Positions 25,668 to 34,755 are shown, counted from the stretch's first letter. The stretch is 45,958 bases of DNA from Methylobacterium sp. (GCA_013823325.1 PNLY01000039.1:1-45958); one strand, 5' to 3'. Translations and numbers: made by a program. Notes: generated by a model from the letters alone, not told the origin.

Positions 25668-27581
25668 CTATTCGTAGAAATACTGCTCCGGATTGGTCGG
25701 GCCCGGCGTCATGTAGAAGAAGGTGTCCGGCATCAGCTCGGGCACGTTGCGCATGTTGTTCTTCACGACGCCGTAATTGTCGGCGTCCATGTTGGTGCCG
25801 ATCACGTAGAACTGCTCGCGGGTGATGGCGAGGATCTTCTTCATCACCTCGAACTGACCGGCGGTGCCGGGCGTCTTCTGCATCTCGACATAGAGCGCCT
25901 GCTGGCGCTTGGCCGGCTCCGGCGGCTCCTCGGCATTGGGATCGTTCGGGTTCTGGAAATAGATGCCCCAGGCCGAGGCGAAGGCGGCCTGGTTCTCATA
26001 AGGGAAGTACCATTTCGGATCGAGGACGCCGAGGAAGTCGTAGCCGCCGCCACCGATCCAGACCATGGCGTCGTGCTCATTGGCGAGCATGCGGGCGAAG
26101 GCGAAGGATTCCTCGATCGCCTTGACCTGCATCTCGATGCCGACCGCGGCCCAGTACTTCTTGATCAGTTCGAGCGCGTCGATCTGGTAGCGGCGCGAGG
26201 TGGCGGCATCGACGGCGAAGGAGATGCGCTTGCCGTCCGGGCCAAGCCGGAATTTCTGGCCGTCGCGCTTGGCAAAGCCGGCCTTGTCGAGCAGCTCGTT
26301 GGCGCCCTTCGGGTCGAACTTGGTGTACTGCGTCGCCATCTCGGCATCGTAGAGCGCGGTGCCCGGGCGCGGCGCCGCCTGATAGGGCTGCGACTGGCCG
26401 GCATAGATCAGCTCGTTGAGCTCGTCGCGATTGATCGCGAGCGAGAGCGCGACGCGGACATCGCGGTTGCGGAAGATCTCGCGCAGCACCGGGTTCTTGC
26501 TGGTCATGTTGAGCGAGATGCACATCGCGTTCGACCAGGCGGGCTGGGCCTTGAACAGGCGATAGCCGCTGCGCTCGCGGTTCTGCGCCAGCACGATCCG
26601 CGTCTCCAGCCCGTTGAGGCGCTGGTTCTGCATGTCGAGCTCGCCATTGATCGCCTTCAGCACGATCGCCTGCTGGTCGCCCATGATGTCGAAGGTGACG
26701 CGGTCGATATAGGGCAACTGGCGCCCCTCCGGATCGACCTTGAAGTAATAGGGATTGCGCTCGAGCACGACCCGGGTGGTGCCGCCATAGGGCACGGTGA
26801 GCTGCCAGGGATCGAGCACCGGCCGCCCCGTGGCGCGCCAGCGGCCAGGGAAGCTGGTCTTGTTGAGGAAAAGCGCCGACCAGTTGGCCGCCTTGGCGTC
26901 GGCGACGAGCTTGTCGATGCCGTCCGGATTGTACTTCTTGTGGAACTGCTTGAGGTAATGTGCCGGCGCCGCGGCCAGGATGTCCGAGCCGAAGGTCGTC
27001 GCCATGTTCTCCAGGAGCATGCCGTTCGGCCCGGTGAAGCGGAACTTCACGGTGACGTCGTCGATCTTCTCGACGATGACCGGGTCGTTGCCGCTGCGCA
27101 GCCAGCGCGGCACCGACGGCGTCAGCTCCTTGTTCATCAGCACGTCCTGGTACCAGAACACCAGGTCGTCGGCGGTGAACGGCGCCCCGTCCGACCAGCG
27201 CGTGCCCTTACGCAGATGGAAGACGTATTCGGTGCCGTCCGGCTTGACGTCGACCTTCTCGGCGACATCGGGCTCCACTGCGGTCCAGGCCCGGTTCCAC
27301 CGAACGAGGCGGGTGTAGCCGACCGAGCGCTCGATCAGCGAGTCGCTGCCGCCCATCAGCGCCTGGCGCCAGGTGCCGCCGTATTTTCCGGCCTTCTCGA
27401 CGGGGGTGAGGACCAGTGGCGCCTCCGGCAGGCGCTGCGCCACCGGCGGCAGCTTGCCGCCCTTGACCAGTTCGGCGAGCCCCGGCGCTTCCTTGTACTC
27501 GGCAGCGCCCACTGCGCCGGAGAGGGTGAGAAGCAGGGATAGTGCGGCGCCACGCAGGGCGCGCCCAGGGAAAGCTGCCAT
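25668..27581 (-). CDS. ABC transporter substrate-binding protein, family 5, large type
   Basis: 637 residues, larger than dipeptide-binding proteins (~530). ATG 27581 lies behind GGAGGA. The signal peptide is GAALSLLLTLSGAVGA followed by AEY. Family motifs include FHLRKGTRWSDGAPFTADDL and VALSLAINRDELNELIYAG. Large family 5 binding proteins of this kind are often linked to carbohydrate rather than peptide uptake. It is the first gene of the operon; its promoter (TTGACG at 27652-27657, TAACGT at 27628-27633) is overlapped by a LacI-type operator. A 75-base gap separates it from the first permease gene. Confidence 0.95.
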   Translation of the reverse strand: MAAFPGRALRGAALSLLLTLSGAVGAAEYKEAPGLAELVKGGKLPPVAQRLPEAPLVLTPVEKAGKYGGTWRQALMGGSDSLIERSVGYTRLVRWNRAWTAVEPDVAEKVDVKPDGTEYVFHLRKGTRWSDGAPFTADDLVFWYQDVLMNKELTPSVPRWLRSGNDPVIVEKIDDVTVKFRFTGPNGMLLENMATTFGSDILAAAPAHYLKQFHKKYNPDGIDKLVADAKAANWSALFLNKTSFPGRWRATGRPVLDPWQLTVPYGGTTRVVLERNPYYFKVDPEGRQLPYIDRVTFDIMGDQQAIVLKAINGELDMQNQRLNGLETRIVLAQNRERSGYRLFKAQPAWSNAMCISLNMTSKNPVLREIFRNRDVRVALSLAINRDELNELIYAGQSQPYQAAPRPGTALYDAEMATQYTKFDPKGANELLDKAGFAKRDGQKFRLGPDGKRISFAVDAATSRRYQIDALELIKKYWAAVGIEMQVKAIEESFAFARMLANEHDAMVWIGGGGYDFLGVLDPKWYFPYENQAAFASAWGIYFQNPNDPNAEEPPEPAKRQQALYVEMQKTPGTAGQFEVMKKILAITREQFYVIGTNMDADNYGVVKNNMRNVPELMPDTFFYMTPGPTNPEQYFYE

Positions 27582-27627
27582 CGTTTCCTCCGCTGCGCCT
27601 TCTGCTCGTGGCGGGCGCTATGGAGTT

Positions 27628-27657
27628 ACGTTATCGTTATCTCAATCCTGGCGTCAA
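27628..27657 (-). promoter_or_regulatory. Promoter of the transport operon with overlapping LacI-type operator
   Basis: On the minus strand TTGACG (27652-27657) and TAACGT (27628-27633) are spaced 18 bases apart. The 16 bases 27628-27643 match the perfect palindrome at 27757-27772 at 12 of 16 positions and cover the -10 region. This is where a repressor from the divergent lacI-type gene would block transcription. Confidence 0.55.
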
Positions 27658-27756
27658 GCCTTGCGATGATCACCGGAGCCCTGATCGATGTGGCGCAATA
27701 ATCGATGAAATTGCCCAGCAATCAGCAGTTATCCTCAGCGAAGATGCCTCTGGAAA

Positions 27757-27772
27757 ACGATATCGATATCGT
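27757..27772. promoter_or_regulatory. Perfect 16-bp palindrome, LacI-type operator
   Basis: ACGATATCGATATCGT is its own reverse complement, with the central C-G step usual in LacI-family operators. It lies 13 bases before the ATG of the lacI-type gene, so it would serve autoregulation. A related site lies at 27628-27643. Confidence 0.65.
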
Positions 27773-27785
27773 GAGATAAGACGGC

Positions 27786-28805
27786 ATGGACATGAAGCCG
27801 GCCTTGCGGTCGCCCACCATCACCGATGTCGCTGAAGCGGCCGGCGTCTCGCCGATGACCGTCTCGCGCGTGCTCAACGGCCGCGGCGGCGCGGGCGAGG
27901 AAACGCGCCGGCGCGTGCTGGAAGCGGCGCAGGCGCTGAGCTATCGCCCCAATGCCTTCGCCAAGAGCCTGAAGAACGACCGCTCGAACACGGTCGGCAT
28001 CGTCGTGCCCGACATCGTCAACCCGTTCTTCCCCGAGATCATCCGCGGCGCCGAACTGGTGGCGCGGCCGGCCGGCTACACGCTGCTGTCCTGCAATGTC
28101 GTCGAGGATCCCGAGCGCGAGGAGGAGGTGCTCGGCATGCTGCTCGACAAGCGCGTCGATGGCCTGATCATCTGCAGTGCCCGCCTCGACGATGAGCGGC
28201 TATTGCGCGCGATCGCGCCGCACCGGGCGGTGGTGCTGATCAACCGCGCTGCCGCCAAGCGCCATGCCGGCACGATCGAAGTCGATTATCGCGCCGGCGT
28301 CGACGCCGTGGTGACGCAGCTGATCGCTCAAGGGCGCCGGCGCTTCGGCTTCGCCGCTGGGCCGGCCGCCTCGCAGGGCGGGCGCAAGCGGCGCGAGGGA
28401 ATCGAGGCGGCGCTGGCCCGCCATGGGCTGTCGCTGGTCTTCGACCTGCCCTGCACGCCGGATCTCCAGGGTGGCGCCGAGATTGCCGCGAGGCTCCTGC
28501 CCGAGATTGCTCAGGTCGATGCTATGATCTGCTATAACGACCTGATCGCGCTCGGCCTGATGAAGCCGCTCGAACAGGCCGGCATCAGGGTGCCGGAGGA
28601 CATCGCCCTGGTCGGCTGCGACGATATTCCGGCCTCCGATCTGGTTTCGCCGGCGTTGACGACGCTGCGGATCGCCAAGCAGGATCTCGGCGAGATGGCA
28701 ATGCGGATGCTGCTCGACCGGATCGCCGGCCGCAACACCCAGCAGGGCATCGTCATCGAGCCCGATCCGATCTGGCGGGCGACGACACCGCGGCTGCCGG
28801 GCTGA
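27786..28805 (+). CDS. LacI-family transcriptional regulator
   Basis: 339 residues from ATG 27786. The N-terminal helix-turn-helix is TITDVAEAAGVSPMTVSRVL, with the hinge helix near YRPNAFAKSLKNDRSN. A periplasmic-binding-protein-like sensor domain follows (VGIVVPDIVNPFFPEIIRGA onward), with the C-terminal IPASDLVSPALTTLRI typical of the family. It is divergent from the transport operon and flanked by two related palindromes, so it is very likely the local repressor, released by the imported sugar or a product. The effector is unknown. Confidence 0.94.
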   Translation: MDMKPALRSPTITDVAEAAGVSPMTVSRVLNGRGGAGEETRRRVLEAAQALSYRPNAFAKSLKNDRSNTVGIVVPDIVNPFFPEIIRGAELVARPAGYTLLSCNVVEDPEREEEVLGMLLDKRVDGLIICSARLDDERLLRAIAPHRAVVLINRAAAKRHAGTIEVDYRAGVDAVVTQLIAQGRRRFGFAAGPAASQGGRKRREGIEAALARHGLSLVFDLPCTPDLQGGAEIAARLLPEIAQVDAMICYNDLIALGLMKPLEQAGIRVPEDIALVGCDDIPASDLVSPALTTLRIAKQDLGEMAMRMLLDRIAGRNTQQGIVIEPDPIWRATTPRLPG

Positions 28806-28829
28806 AAGGCGGCGCGATCGCAGCACTCG

Positions 28830-29834
28830 TCAGCCATGGCCGTAGGCGTCGGCATCCTCGCTCGCCGGCTCCTGTTTGTCGAAGGTCTCCAGCCAGTGCG
28901 ACAGGCCCGGCGGCTTCGAGCCGGCCCGCAATTGCCGCAGCGTGACCCGCAGGGTGTGGCGGGCGAATTTGTTTGCCGGCTCTCTGAAATCGGTGGGGTC
29001 GGCCCCCCTGTTGATCGCCTCCAGAAGCCGGTGCTTCAGCGCCGTCAGCTCCGGATCACCCGTGGCGGCGAGCAGCTCCTGGAAACGTTCATGCGCCGCG
29101 CCGTCCCAAGGCCGCGGCCGGGCCATCGCGTCCTTCAGCGGATGGGCGGGGACGAGATGGGCGAAAGGTACCCAGCCGCTCGGCACCGGCTCGGTCGCGG
29201 CATGGGTGCGGCCGTTGCGCAGCAATTGCGGCAGGACATGGGTGTGCGGCCCTTCCGGGCTCTTGCCGTCGGCCGGCGGGATCGGCTGGTAGACCTCGCA
29301 GCGGCCGGCGCGGCTGATGAAGACGCGATGCGGGCCCTTCGCGACGATCGCGCCCATCGCCGGATTGCCGGCCTCGAACAGGCTCCTGCCGGCGACCGAG
29401 CGCAAGGTCGCGATCAACTCGGAATCGTCGGTGCGGATGCAGATGTCGACCTGCAGCGTGCCGAGACCCATGTCGAACAGGATGCCACCGCGGTCCTCCG
29501 GCCGCAGCGCCGTCTCGTCCGGGCCGAGCTCGGTGAGAACGGTGCGCCGGTTCATCGCGCAGGCGGCTTCCGGCAGGCAGAGCGCGACGCGATGGCTCCA
29601 GCCCGAGCCGACTGCGGTTTCCGAGGCGAAGAGCCTGACCCCGGAGAGATCATCGAAGCCGATGCCGCCGCGATCGGTGACGGCGAAAGGTCGGTCCGGT
29701 CCACCGCCGAGGTCGACTGGCTCGCCGGGATCGCGCAGAAATTCGGCGATGGCGCCGAAGGTGCCGAGATTCCACTGCGTCGTTGCGGTCGCCAGTTCCT
29801 GGCGGATCAGGCTGGTCACATCATCTGCCGTCAT
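28830..29834 (-). CDS. Conserved hypothetical protein, last gene of the cobalamin operon
   Basis: 334 residues, start ATG 29834 behind GGAG and overlapping the ATPase gene's stop by four bases (ATGA), so it belongs to the btu operon. It has no signal peptide or membrane segment and should be cytosolic. I do not recognise a characterised family. Visible landmarks are an N-terminal IAEFLRDPGEPVDLGGGPDR, a central GRCEVYQPIPPADGKSPEG and GPHTHVLPQLLRNGRTH with several His, and a C-terminal THVLP-to-LRQL helical part. The tight coupling to a B12-riboswitch-controlled importer suggests a role in handling cobalamin or a related corrinoid, or in a B12-dependent process, but this is inference from position only. 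Confidence 0.75.
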   Translation of the reverse strand: MTADDVTSLIRQELATATTQWNLGTFGAIAEFLRDPGEPVDLGGGPDRPFAVTDRGGIGFDDLSGVRLFASETAVGSGWSHRVALCLPEAACAMNRRTVLTELGPDETALRPEDRGGILFDMGLGTLQVDICIRTDDSELIATLRSVAGRSLFEAGNPAMGAIVAKGPHRVFISRAGRCEVYQPIPPADGKSPEGPHTHVLPQLLRNGRTHAATEPVPSGWVPFAHLVPAHPLKDAMARPRPWDGAAHERFQELLAATGDPELTALKHRLLEAINRGADPTDFREPANKFARHTLRVTLRQLRAGSKPPGLSHWLETFDKQEPASEDADAYGHG

Positions 29835-30622
29835 CGGCGGGGTTCTCCAGTATCCAGGGCCTGCCAGGGCAGGATGAATTGTTCGCCGTCGCGATCGCCC
29901 CGAGCGACTTCGATGCCGAAGGCGCGGGCGAGGTTGCCGTCGTCGAGCACGGCAGCCGGGGGGCCTTCCGCAAGGACCCGTCCGCCATCGAGCAGCACGA
30001 GCCGGTCGCAGAAGCGCCCGGCCAGCGCGAGATCGTGCAGCACGACGACGACGCCGGTTCCGCCAGCAGCGATACGCCTGAACAGCGCCATCGCCTCGAG
30101 CTGATGGCGCGGGTCGAGCCCGACCAAAGGCTCGTCGGCGAGCAGCATCTCCGCCTCCACCGCCAGCGCCCGCGCCAGCAGCACACGCATGCGCTCGCCG
30201 CCGGAGAGGCTACCCAGGCTACGCTCGCGAAAGGCGCTGGCATCGGCCGCGGCGAAGGCATTGGCGATCGCGGCGCGGTCGGCCTCGGTCAGGTCGGCGA
30301 AGGGGCGCCGATGCGGCAGGCGGCCGAGCGCGACGACAGCCTCCGCTCGCATCTGCCATTGCACGCCGCCGCCTTGTGCAAGGAAGGCGAGCCGCCGGGC
30401 GAGCATGCGGCGTCGCAGCGTCCTTGCCGGCGTGCCGTCATAGAGCACCGTGCCCGCCGCCGGCGGCAGCAGGTCGGCGAGGATGCGCAGCAGCGTCGTC
30501 TTGCCGGCGCCGTTGGCGCCGATCAACCCGACGAGTTCGCCTGGGCGCAGGGCAAGGTCGACCCCGGCGAGGATCGGCTTGCCGTCGAAGGCGATCGCGA
30601 TGCCGTTCGCTTCGATACGCAT
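29831..30622 (-). CDS. btuD: Cobalamin-type ABC transporter ATP-binding protein (BtuD/FecE-like)
   Basis: 263 residues from ATG 30622; the open frame continues to 31600 only as a shadow of the permease gene. Walker A is GANGAGKTT, the signature LGSLSGGERMRVLLARALAV, Walker B MLLADEPLVGLDP and the H-loop VVLHDLALAGRFCD. It belongs to the iron-siderophore/haem/B12 ATPase class. Its ATG shares one base with the permease stop (TGATG). B12 as substrate is inferred from the riboswitch upstream of the operon. Confidence 0.92.
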   Translation of the reverse strand: MRIEANGIAIAFDGKPILAGVDLALRPGELVGLIGANGAGKTTLLRILADLLPPAAGTVLYDGTPARTLRRRMLARRLAFLAQGGGVQWQMRAEAVVALGRLPHRRPFADLTEADRAAIANAFAAADASAFRERSLGSLSGGERMRVLLARALAVEAEMLLADEPLVGLDPRHQLEAMALFRRIAAGGTGVVVVLHDLALAGRFCDRLVLLDGGRVLAEGPPAAVLDDGNLARAFGIEVARGDRDGEQFILPWQALDTGEPRR

Positions 30623-31647
30623 CACGCCTCCCGCCGCAGGCGCTGGATCAGGCTGAACAGGAAGGGCGCCCCGATCAAAGCGGTGACGACGCCGAGCTTG
30701 AGTTCGGGCCGGATCGGCATCAGGCGCAGCATCGTGTCGGCGGCGAGCAGCAGGATCGCGCCGCCGAAGCCGCTGACCAGCAGCAGCCGGCCGGGCCTGT
30801 GGCCGACCAGCGGGCGCAGGAGATGCGGCACGACGAGGCCGACGAAGCCGATCGCGCCGGTGACCGCGACGGCGCTGCCGACGGCGAGCGCCGCCCCGCC
30901 GATCAGCCGGGCGCGCAGCCAGGTCAGATCGAAGCCGAGGCTGCGCGCCGTGTCCTCGCCGAGGCTGAGCCCGTCCAGCGCCGGCGCGCAGGAAAGAAGC
31001 AGGACCCAGCCGACCAGCATCAGCGGCAGCACCAGCCAGACATGGATCAGGCTGCGGTCGGCGAGCGAGCCCATCAGCCAGAATACGATCTCCAGCGCGG
31101 CGTAAGGGTTGGGCGCGAGGTTGAGCGCCAGCGAGGTCATCGCCCCGGCGAAACTGTTGATCGCGACCCCGGCGAGGATCAGTGTCATCGTGCCCGCGCC
31201 GCGGCCATTGAGGGCAAAGAGCAGCAGCACCGCCAGCAGCGCCCCGGCGATGCCGCCGAGCGGCAAAGCGAGCGCGAAGGCGCCGGCGAAGCCGGAATAG
31301 AACACGGTGACGGCGCCGAAGGCGGCGGCGCTGGAGATGCCGACGATGCCAGGCTCGGCCAGCGGGTTGCGCAACAGGCCCTGCATCGCCGCGCCGGCGA
31401 GGCCGAGGCTGAAGCCGACGAGCGCCCCGAGGATGGCGCGCGGCAGGCGCAATTCGACGAGCACGAGCGCCGGCAGGCTCTGGCGGCCGGCGAGCCAGTC
31501 GCCGAGCGCGGCGAAGAGGTCGAGCCGGGCATAGCCGATGGCGAGCGAGAGCACGGCCATGACGAGCGTCGTGGCGGCGAGCAGGGCGACGAGCCGCCAA
31601 TGGGGCATCCGGTCGGATGTGGAGGATGGCATGGCCGCGACGCTCAT
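30622..31647 (-). CDS. btuC: Cobalamin-type ABC transporter permease (BtuC/FecCD family)
   Basis: 341 residues with about ten hydrophobic helices, the normal FecCD size. Family motifs are RLPRAILGALVGFSLGLAGA, MQGLLRNPLAEPGIVGISSA, and GAIGFVGLVVPHLLRPLVGH. It functions as a homodimer with the ATPase. It overlaps the binding-protein gene by ATGA at 31644-31647 and shares a base with the ATPase start. Confidence 0.94.
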   Translation of the reverse strand: MSVAAMPSSTSDRMPHWRLVALLAATTLVMAVLSLAIGYARLDLFAALGDWLAGRQSLPALVLVELRLPRAILGALVGFSLGLAGAAMQGLLRNPLAEPGIVGISSAAAFGAVTVFYSGFAGAFALALPLGGIAGALLAVLLLFALNGRGAGTMTLILAGVAINSFAGAMTSLALNLAPNPYAALEIVFWLMGSLADRSLIHVWLVLPLMLVGWVLLLSCAPALDGLSLGEDTARSLGFDLTWLRARLIGGAALAVGSAVAVTGAIGFVGLVVPHLLRPLVGHRPGRLLLVSGFGGAILLLAADTMLRLMPIRPELKLGVVTALIGAPFLFSLIQRLRREA

Positions 31648-32504
31648 GGGCGGTTTCCGGCTGGCGTCGGCGCAGCCCTGTCGAGCAGCAATTCGATCGC
31701 GTCGATCACCGCCGGACCGGCGCAGGTCCAGAGCTTCGAGGGCAGGGCGACGAGCTTCAGCCGGTCGCCGAGCCGAGCGAGGACGGGGTGATGCAGGATC
31801 TCATGCGCCAAAGAGGGCGGGCCGTCCGGGGTGGTGTTGAGGATCAGGATGTCGGCCTTGCCGAGCGCGACGGTCTCGAGTGCGATCTGGCCGTAATTGT
31901 CGATGCCGAGCTCGGCGGCGAGGTTGGTCAGTCCCGCTGCCGTCAGAATCTCGTCGACGAGCGAGCCGCGCCCGGTGGTGAAGCCGTTTGGACGCAGCAC
32001 GATCGCACGGGGATGAGCCGGGCGAGGGCGGTCGGCCAGGGCGGCGAGCCGGGCGTCGATCGCGGCGATCAGTTCTTCGCCGTTCTGCTGCTCGCCGAGC
32101 AGGACTGCCATGTCGCGGATCTGCGCGCGCATCTCGGCGAGAGTGCGCGGCACGCCGAACTCGCGGACCGTCACGCCGACGCGCTTCAGCAGCGCGACGG
32201 TCGCGCGCGTCGTATAGGCGCCGGCGACGACGAGGTCGGGCTTATACGCCAGCACCTCTTCGACCAGCCCGTGATTGGCCGGGATGACGAGGGCGCGCGC
32301 GGCCATGTTGGCGTTGCGCGGGTCCTGCGACAGCCAGGTCACCGAGGCGACATGCTTCGGCGACGCGAGGCGCAGCACCAGCTCGTCGGTGCACATGTTG
32401 AGCGAGACGATGCGCTGCGGCTGGGCCGGCGCATCGTCGGCGCGGGCGAGGCCGCCCGACGCCGCCAGCCAGAGGCCGAGCGCGAGGGCGGCCAGTCGCC
32501 TCAC
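31644..32504 (-). CDS. btuF: Cobalamin-type periplasmic binding protein (BtuF-like)
   Basis: 286 residues, with GTG start at 32504 overlapping the receptor's TGA (GTGA). The signal peptide is RRLAALALGLWLAASGGLARA. The helical-backbone (TroA-type) fold shows RIVSLNMCTDELVLRLASP near the start and KPDLVVAGAYTTRATVALLK in the first lobe. Substrate in this fold may be B12, haem or ferric siderophore; the upstream cobalamin riboswitch favours B12. Confidence 0.9.
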   Translation of the reverse strand: MRRLAALALGLWLAASGGLARADDAPAQPQRIVSLNMCTDELVLRLASPKHVASVTWLSQDPRNANMAARALVIPANHGLVEEVLAYKPDLVVAGAYTTRATVALLKRVGVTVREFGVPRTLAEMRAQIRDMAVLLGEQQNGEELIAAIDARLAALADRPRPAHPRAIVLRPNGFTTGRGSLVDEILTAAGLTNLAAELGIDNYGQIALETVALGKADILILNTTPDGPPSLAHEILHHPVLARLGDRLKLVALPSKLWTCAGPAVIDAIELLLDRAAPTPAGNRP

Positions 32505-34444
32505 AGGCTCACCCTGATCCCGCCGAAGGCGCTGAGCCCCGGCACCAGGAAGCCGACCGGGTTCTCGTAGCGCTTGTCGAACAGGTTATCGACGCGGCCG
32601 AACACGGTGAGCTTGTCGTCGACCTTGTAGTCGGCGGCGAGGTTGACGATGGCGGCGCCGGGAGCACGCATCCTGGGGATCGAGAAGTCGCGGTTCCCGT
32701 CCATGCGCGCCCCGACATAGATCAGCGTCGCCGACAGCGTCAGCTTCTCGATCGGGTTCCAGCTCGCGGTGACGCTGGCCTTGTGGCGCGGCCGGCGCAG
32801 CAGCTCCTGGCGGGCGATGTCGTCGCGCGCCAGGGTGAAGGTATAGTCGCCCCTGATCTTGAACTGCGGCGAGAGCTCGAGCGCGACGAAGCTCTCCAGG
32901 CCCTGCGTCGTCGCCTTGCCGACATTGGCGTAGGAGGTCCGTGCCGCATTGGTGACGATCAGGTTCTCGATGTCGTTGTGGAACCAGGTCGCGCCGACAT
33001 TGAGCTGCCCGTTCAGCAGCGGCTGCTCGAAGCCGACATCCCAGCCGCGGCTCTCCTCCGGCTTCAGGTCGGGATTGCCGTAGAAGTTGAAGGCCGGGCG
33101 GGAATCGCTGAAACGCTCGCTCAGCGTCGGCGCCTTGAAGCCGGTGCCGTAGCTCGCCTTCAGCTTGGTGTCGGTGCCTGGCACGATGAAGACCGGTGCG
33201 ATGCGATAGGTGGTGTGGCCGCCGAACTTGTCGTCACTGTCATAGCGGATATTGGCGACGGTGAAGAAGCGGTCGGTCCAGTTCGACTGCAGTTCGAGGA
33301 AGGCGCCCTTGTTGCCGTTCGAGACGGTCTTGTTGGGGGTATCGAAGCGCTCGTTCTCGTATTGCAGGCCCATCACCAGGGTCTGGCTCTGCGTCAGCTT
33401 CAGGTCGCCGCGCCAGTCGTATTTGATGCGCTCGCCGAGATTCTCGGTCGGCAGGCCGAGGATGCCCGCTGCGTTCGGCCGGCGGTCCGAGCGGTCTTGG
33501 TTGCTGTAGGAGACGCCGAAGCGGTTGACGAACTGCCCGCCCAACGGATCCCAGACGACCTCGCCGCGGGTGAAGGCCTGGCGGTAGTTCTGGCTGTTGC
33601 GGAAGCTGTTGGGCAGGCTCGGGAAGCCGGAATCGCCGGTGAACAGCAATTGCCCGTCGATATAGCGGCCGACCCAGTTGACGCTCAGCGTGTCGGTCAG
33701 CCTGGCGCCGAGGCGGGCGGAATAGCTCCAGTTGTCGTAGGAGTTGGGATTGCGCCGCCGGCCGGCGGGAACCAGTTCCGGTGGTGTCACCGGTGTCGAA
33801 TCCGCCCGGAAATGGCTGATGCCGAAGGCGTAGTCGAAGCGGTCGTCGCCGCCGCTGACCCCGAGGCTCTTGTTGAAGGTGCCATAGGAGCCGGCTTCGA
33901 CCGAGCCGGTCACCTTCGGCGGACCCTCGCCGCGCTTGCTGGTGATCGAGATGACGCCGCCCAGCGCATTGGCGCCATATAGGCCGCTCTGCGGGCCGCG
34001 CAGCACCTCGATCCGCTCGATGTCCGTGGTCAGCATCTGGCCGAAGTCGAAGGAGCGGTTCGGGGTCGAGGGATCGTTCACCTCGATGCCGTCGATCAGC
34101 ACCTTGACGTGGTTTGAATTGGTGCCGCGCATGAAGACCGAGGTCAGCCCGCCAGGGCCGCCGGTCTGGACGATGTTGAGGCCGGGGACGGCGGCGAGCG
34201 CCTGCGGCAAGGTGCGGCGCTGCTGGCGCTCGATTTCCTGGGAGGTGACGACGGTGACGGAGCTGGCGATCTCCCTCGCCGGGGTCGGCACGCCGGTCGG
34301 GCTGACGACGACTTCATCCAGGGCGATCGGCTTGTCGCCCGACTGCGCCAGCACCGCGAGCGGCGTCAGCATGGTCGAGGCTGCGAGCAAGGAGAGAACA
34401 AGGGAGAAATGCCCGCTCTTGGCGGGCTTGAGCAAACGGAACAC
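32501..34444 (-). CDS. btuB: TonB-dependent outer-membrane receptor, BtuB-like
   Basis: 647 residues from GTG 34444, chosen because GAGG lies six bases upstream and a good signal peptide follows (FSLVLSLLAASTMLTPLAVL-AQ). The longer frame to 34534 would place start codons in the riboswitch leader. The TonB-box-like region ALDEVVVSPTG is followed by the plug domain (FMRGTNSNHVKVLIDGIEVN, RIEVLRGPQSGLYGANALGG). A 22-stranded barrel ends in the aromatic-type C-terminus FGGIRVSL. The riboswitch immediately upstream makes cobalamin the likely cargo. It is the first gene of a five-gene coupled operon. Confidence 0.94.
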   Translation of the reverse strand: MFRLLKPAKSGHFSLVLSLLAASTMLTPLAVLAQSGDKPIALDEVVVSPTGVPTPAREIASSVTVVTSQEIERQQRRTLPQALAAVPGLNIVQTGGPGGLTSVFMRGTNSNHVKVLIDGIEVNDPSTPNRSFDFGQMLTTDIERIEVLRGPQSGLYGANALGGVISITSKRGEGPPKVTGSVEAGSYGTFNKSLGVSGGDDRFDYAFGISHFRADSTPVTPPELVPAGRRRNPNSYDNWSYSARLGARLTDTLSVNWVGRYIDGQLLFTGDSGFPSLPNSFRNSQNYRQAFTRGEVVWDPLGGQFVNRFGVSYSNQDRSDRRPNAAGILGLPTENLGERIKYDWRGDLKLTQSQTLVMGLQYENERFDTPNKTVSNGNKGAFLELQSNWTDRFFTVANIRYDSDDKFGGHTTYRIAPVFIVPGTDTKLKASYGTGFKAPTLSERFSDSRPAFNFYGNPDLKPEESRGWDVGFEQPLLNGQLNVGATWFHNDIENLIVTNAARTSYANVGKATTQGLESFVALELSPQFKIRGDYTFTLARDDIARQELLRRPRHKASVTASWNPIEKLTLSATLIYVGARMDGNRDFSIPRMRAPGAAIVNLAADYKVDDKLTVFGRVDNLFDKRYENPVGFLVPGLSAFGGIRVSL

Positions 34445-34574
34445 GGAAAACCTCGGCGGTAACGTCAGTGGCACGTCACCGCGAACGAGATGTCCCCAGC
34501 TGCTCCCGAAACCGGGCGCGCACGGTTCTACCACCCATCAGCGCACCCCGGCCGATGTGTTCGCGTGTGACCAC

Positions 34575-34750
34575 GGCTGACGGCAGGTCTCCTGGCTCGC
34601 GGGTCGCTGCCTTTCGCCGCCTTCCCAGGGCCGAGGTCCCAGTGGCGTATGGCGAAAGGCTCGCCGCTTACAGTTGCGGGGGCAGCCGCAGCATGGGGTG
34701 GCGAGCCACCCGCACTGCGTTCCCTTTTGATCCCGTGAGGGAACCGTCGC
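34575..34750 (-). promoter_or_regulatory. Cobalamin (B12) riboswitch
   Basis: On the minus strand the leader shows the hallmark blocks in order: GGTTCCCTCACGGGATCAAA near the 5' end, GCTGCCCCCGCAACTGTAAG, GCCACTGGG, GGGAAGGCGG, and GCGAGCCAGGAGACCTGCC (the B12 box). It lies ~130 bases before the btuB start. B12 binding would shut off expression, probably by blocking the ribosome-binding site, as no T-run hairpin is seen after it. Confidence 0.95.
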
Positions 34751-34755
34751 TTTGA

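Noticed and set aside
30623..31600. Upstream extension of the btuD frame
   Set aside because: Arg/Ala-rich and antisense-like in another frame of the permease gene; the ABC domain begins at ATG 30622.
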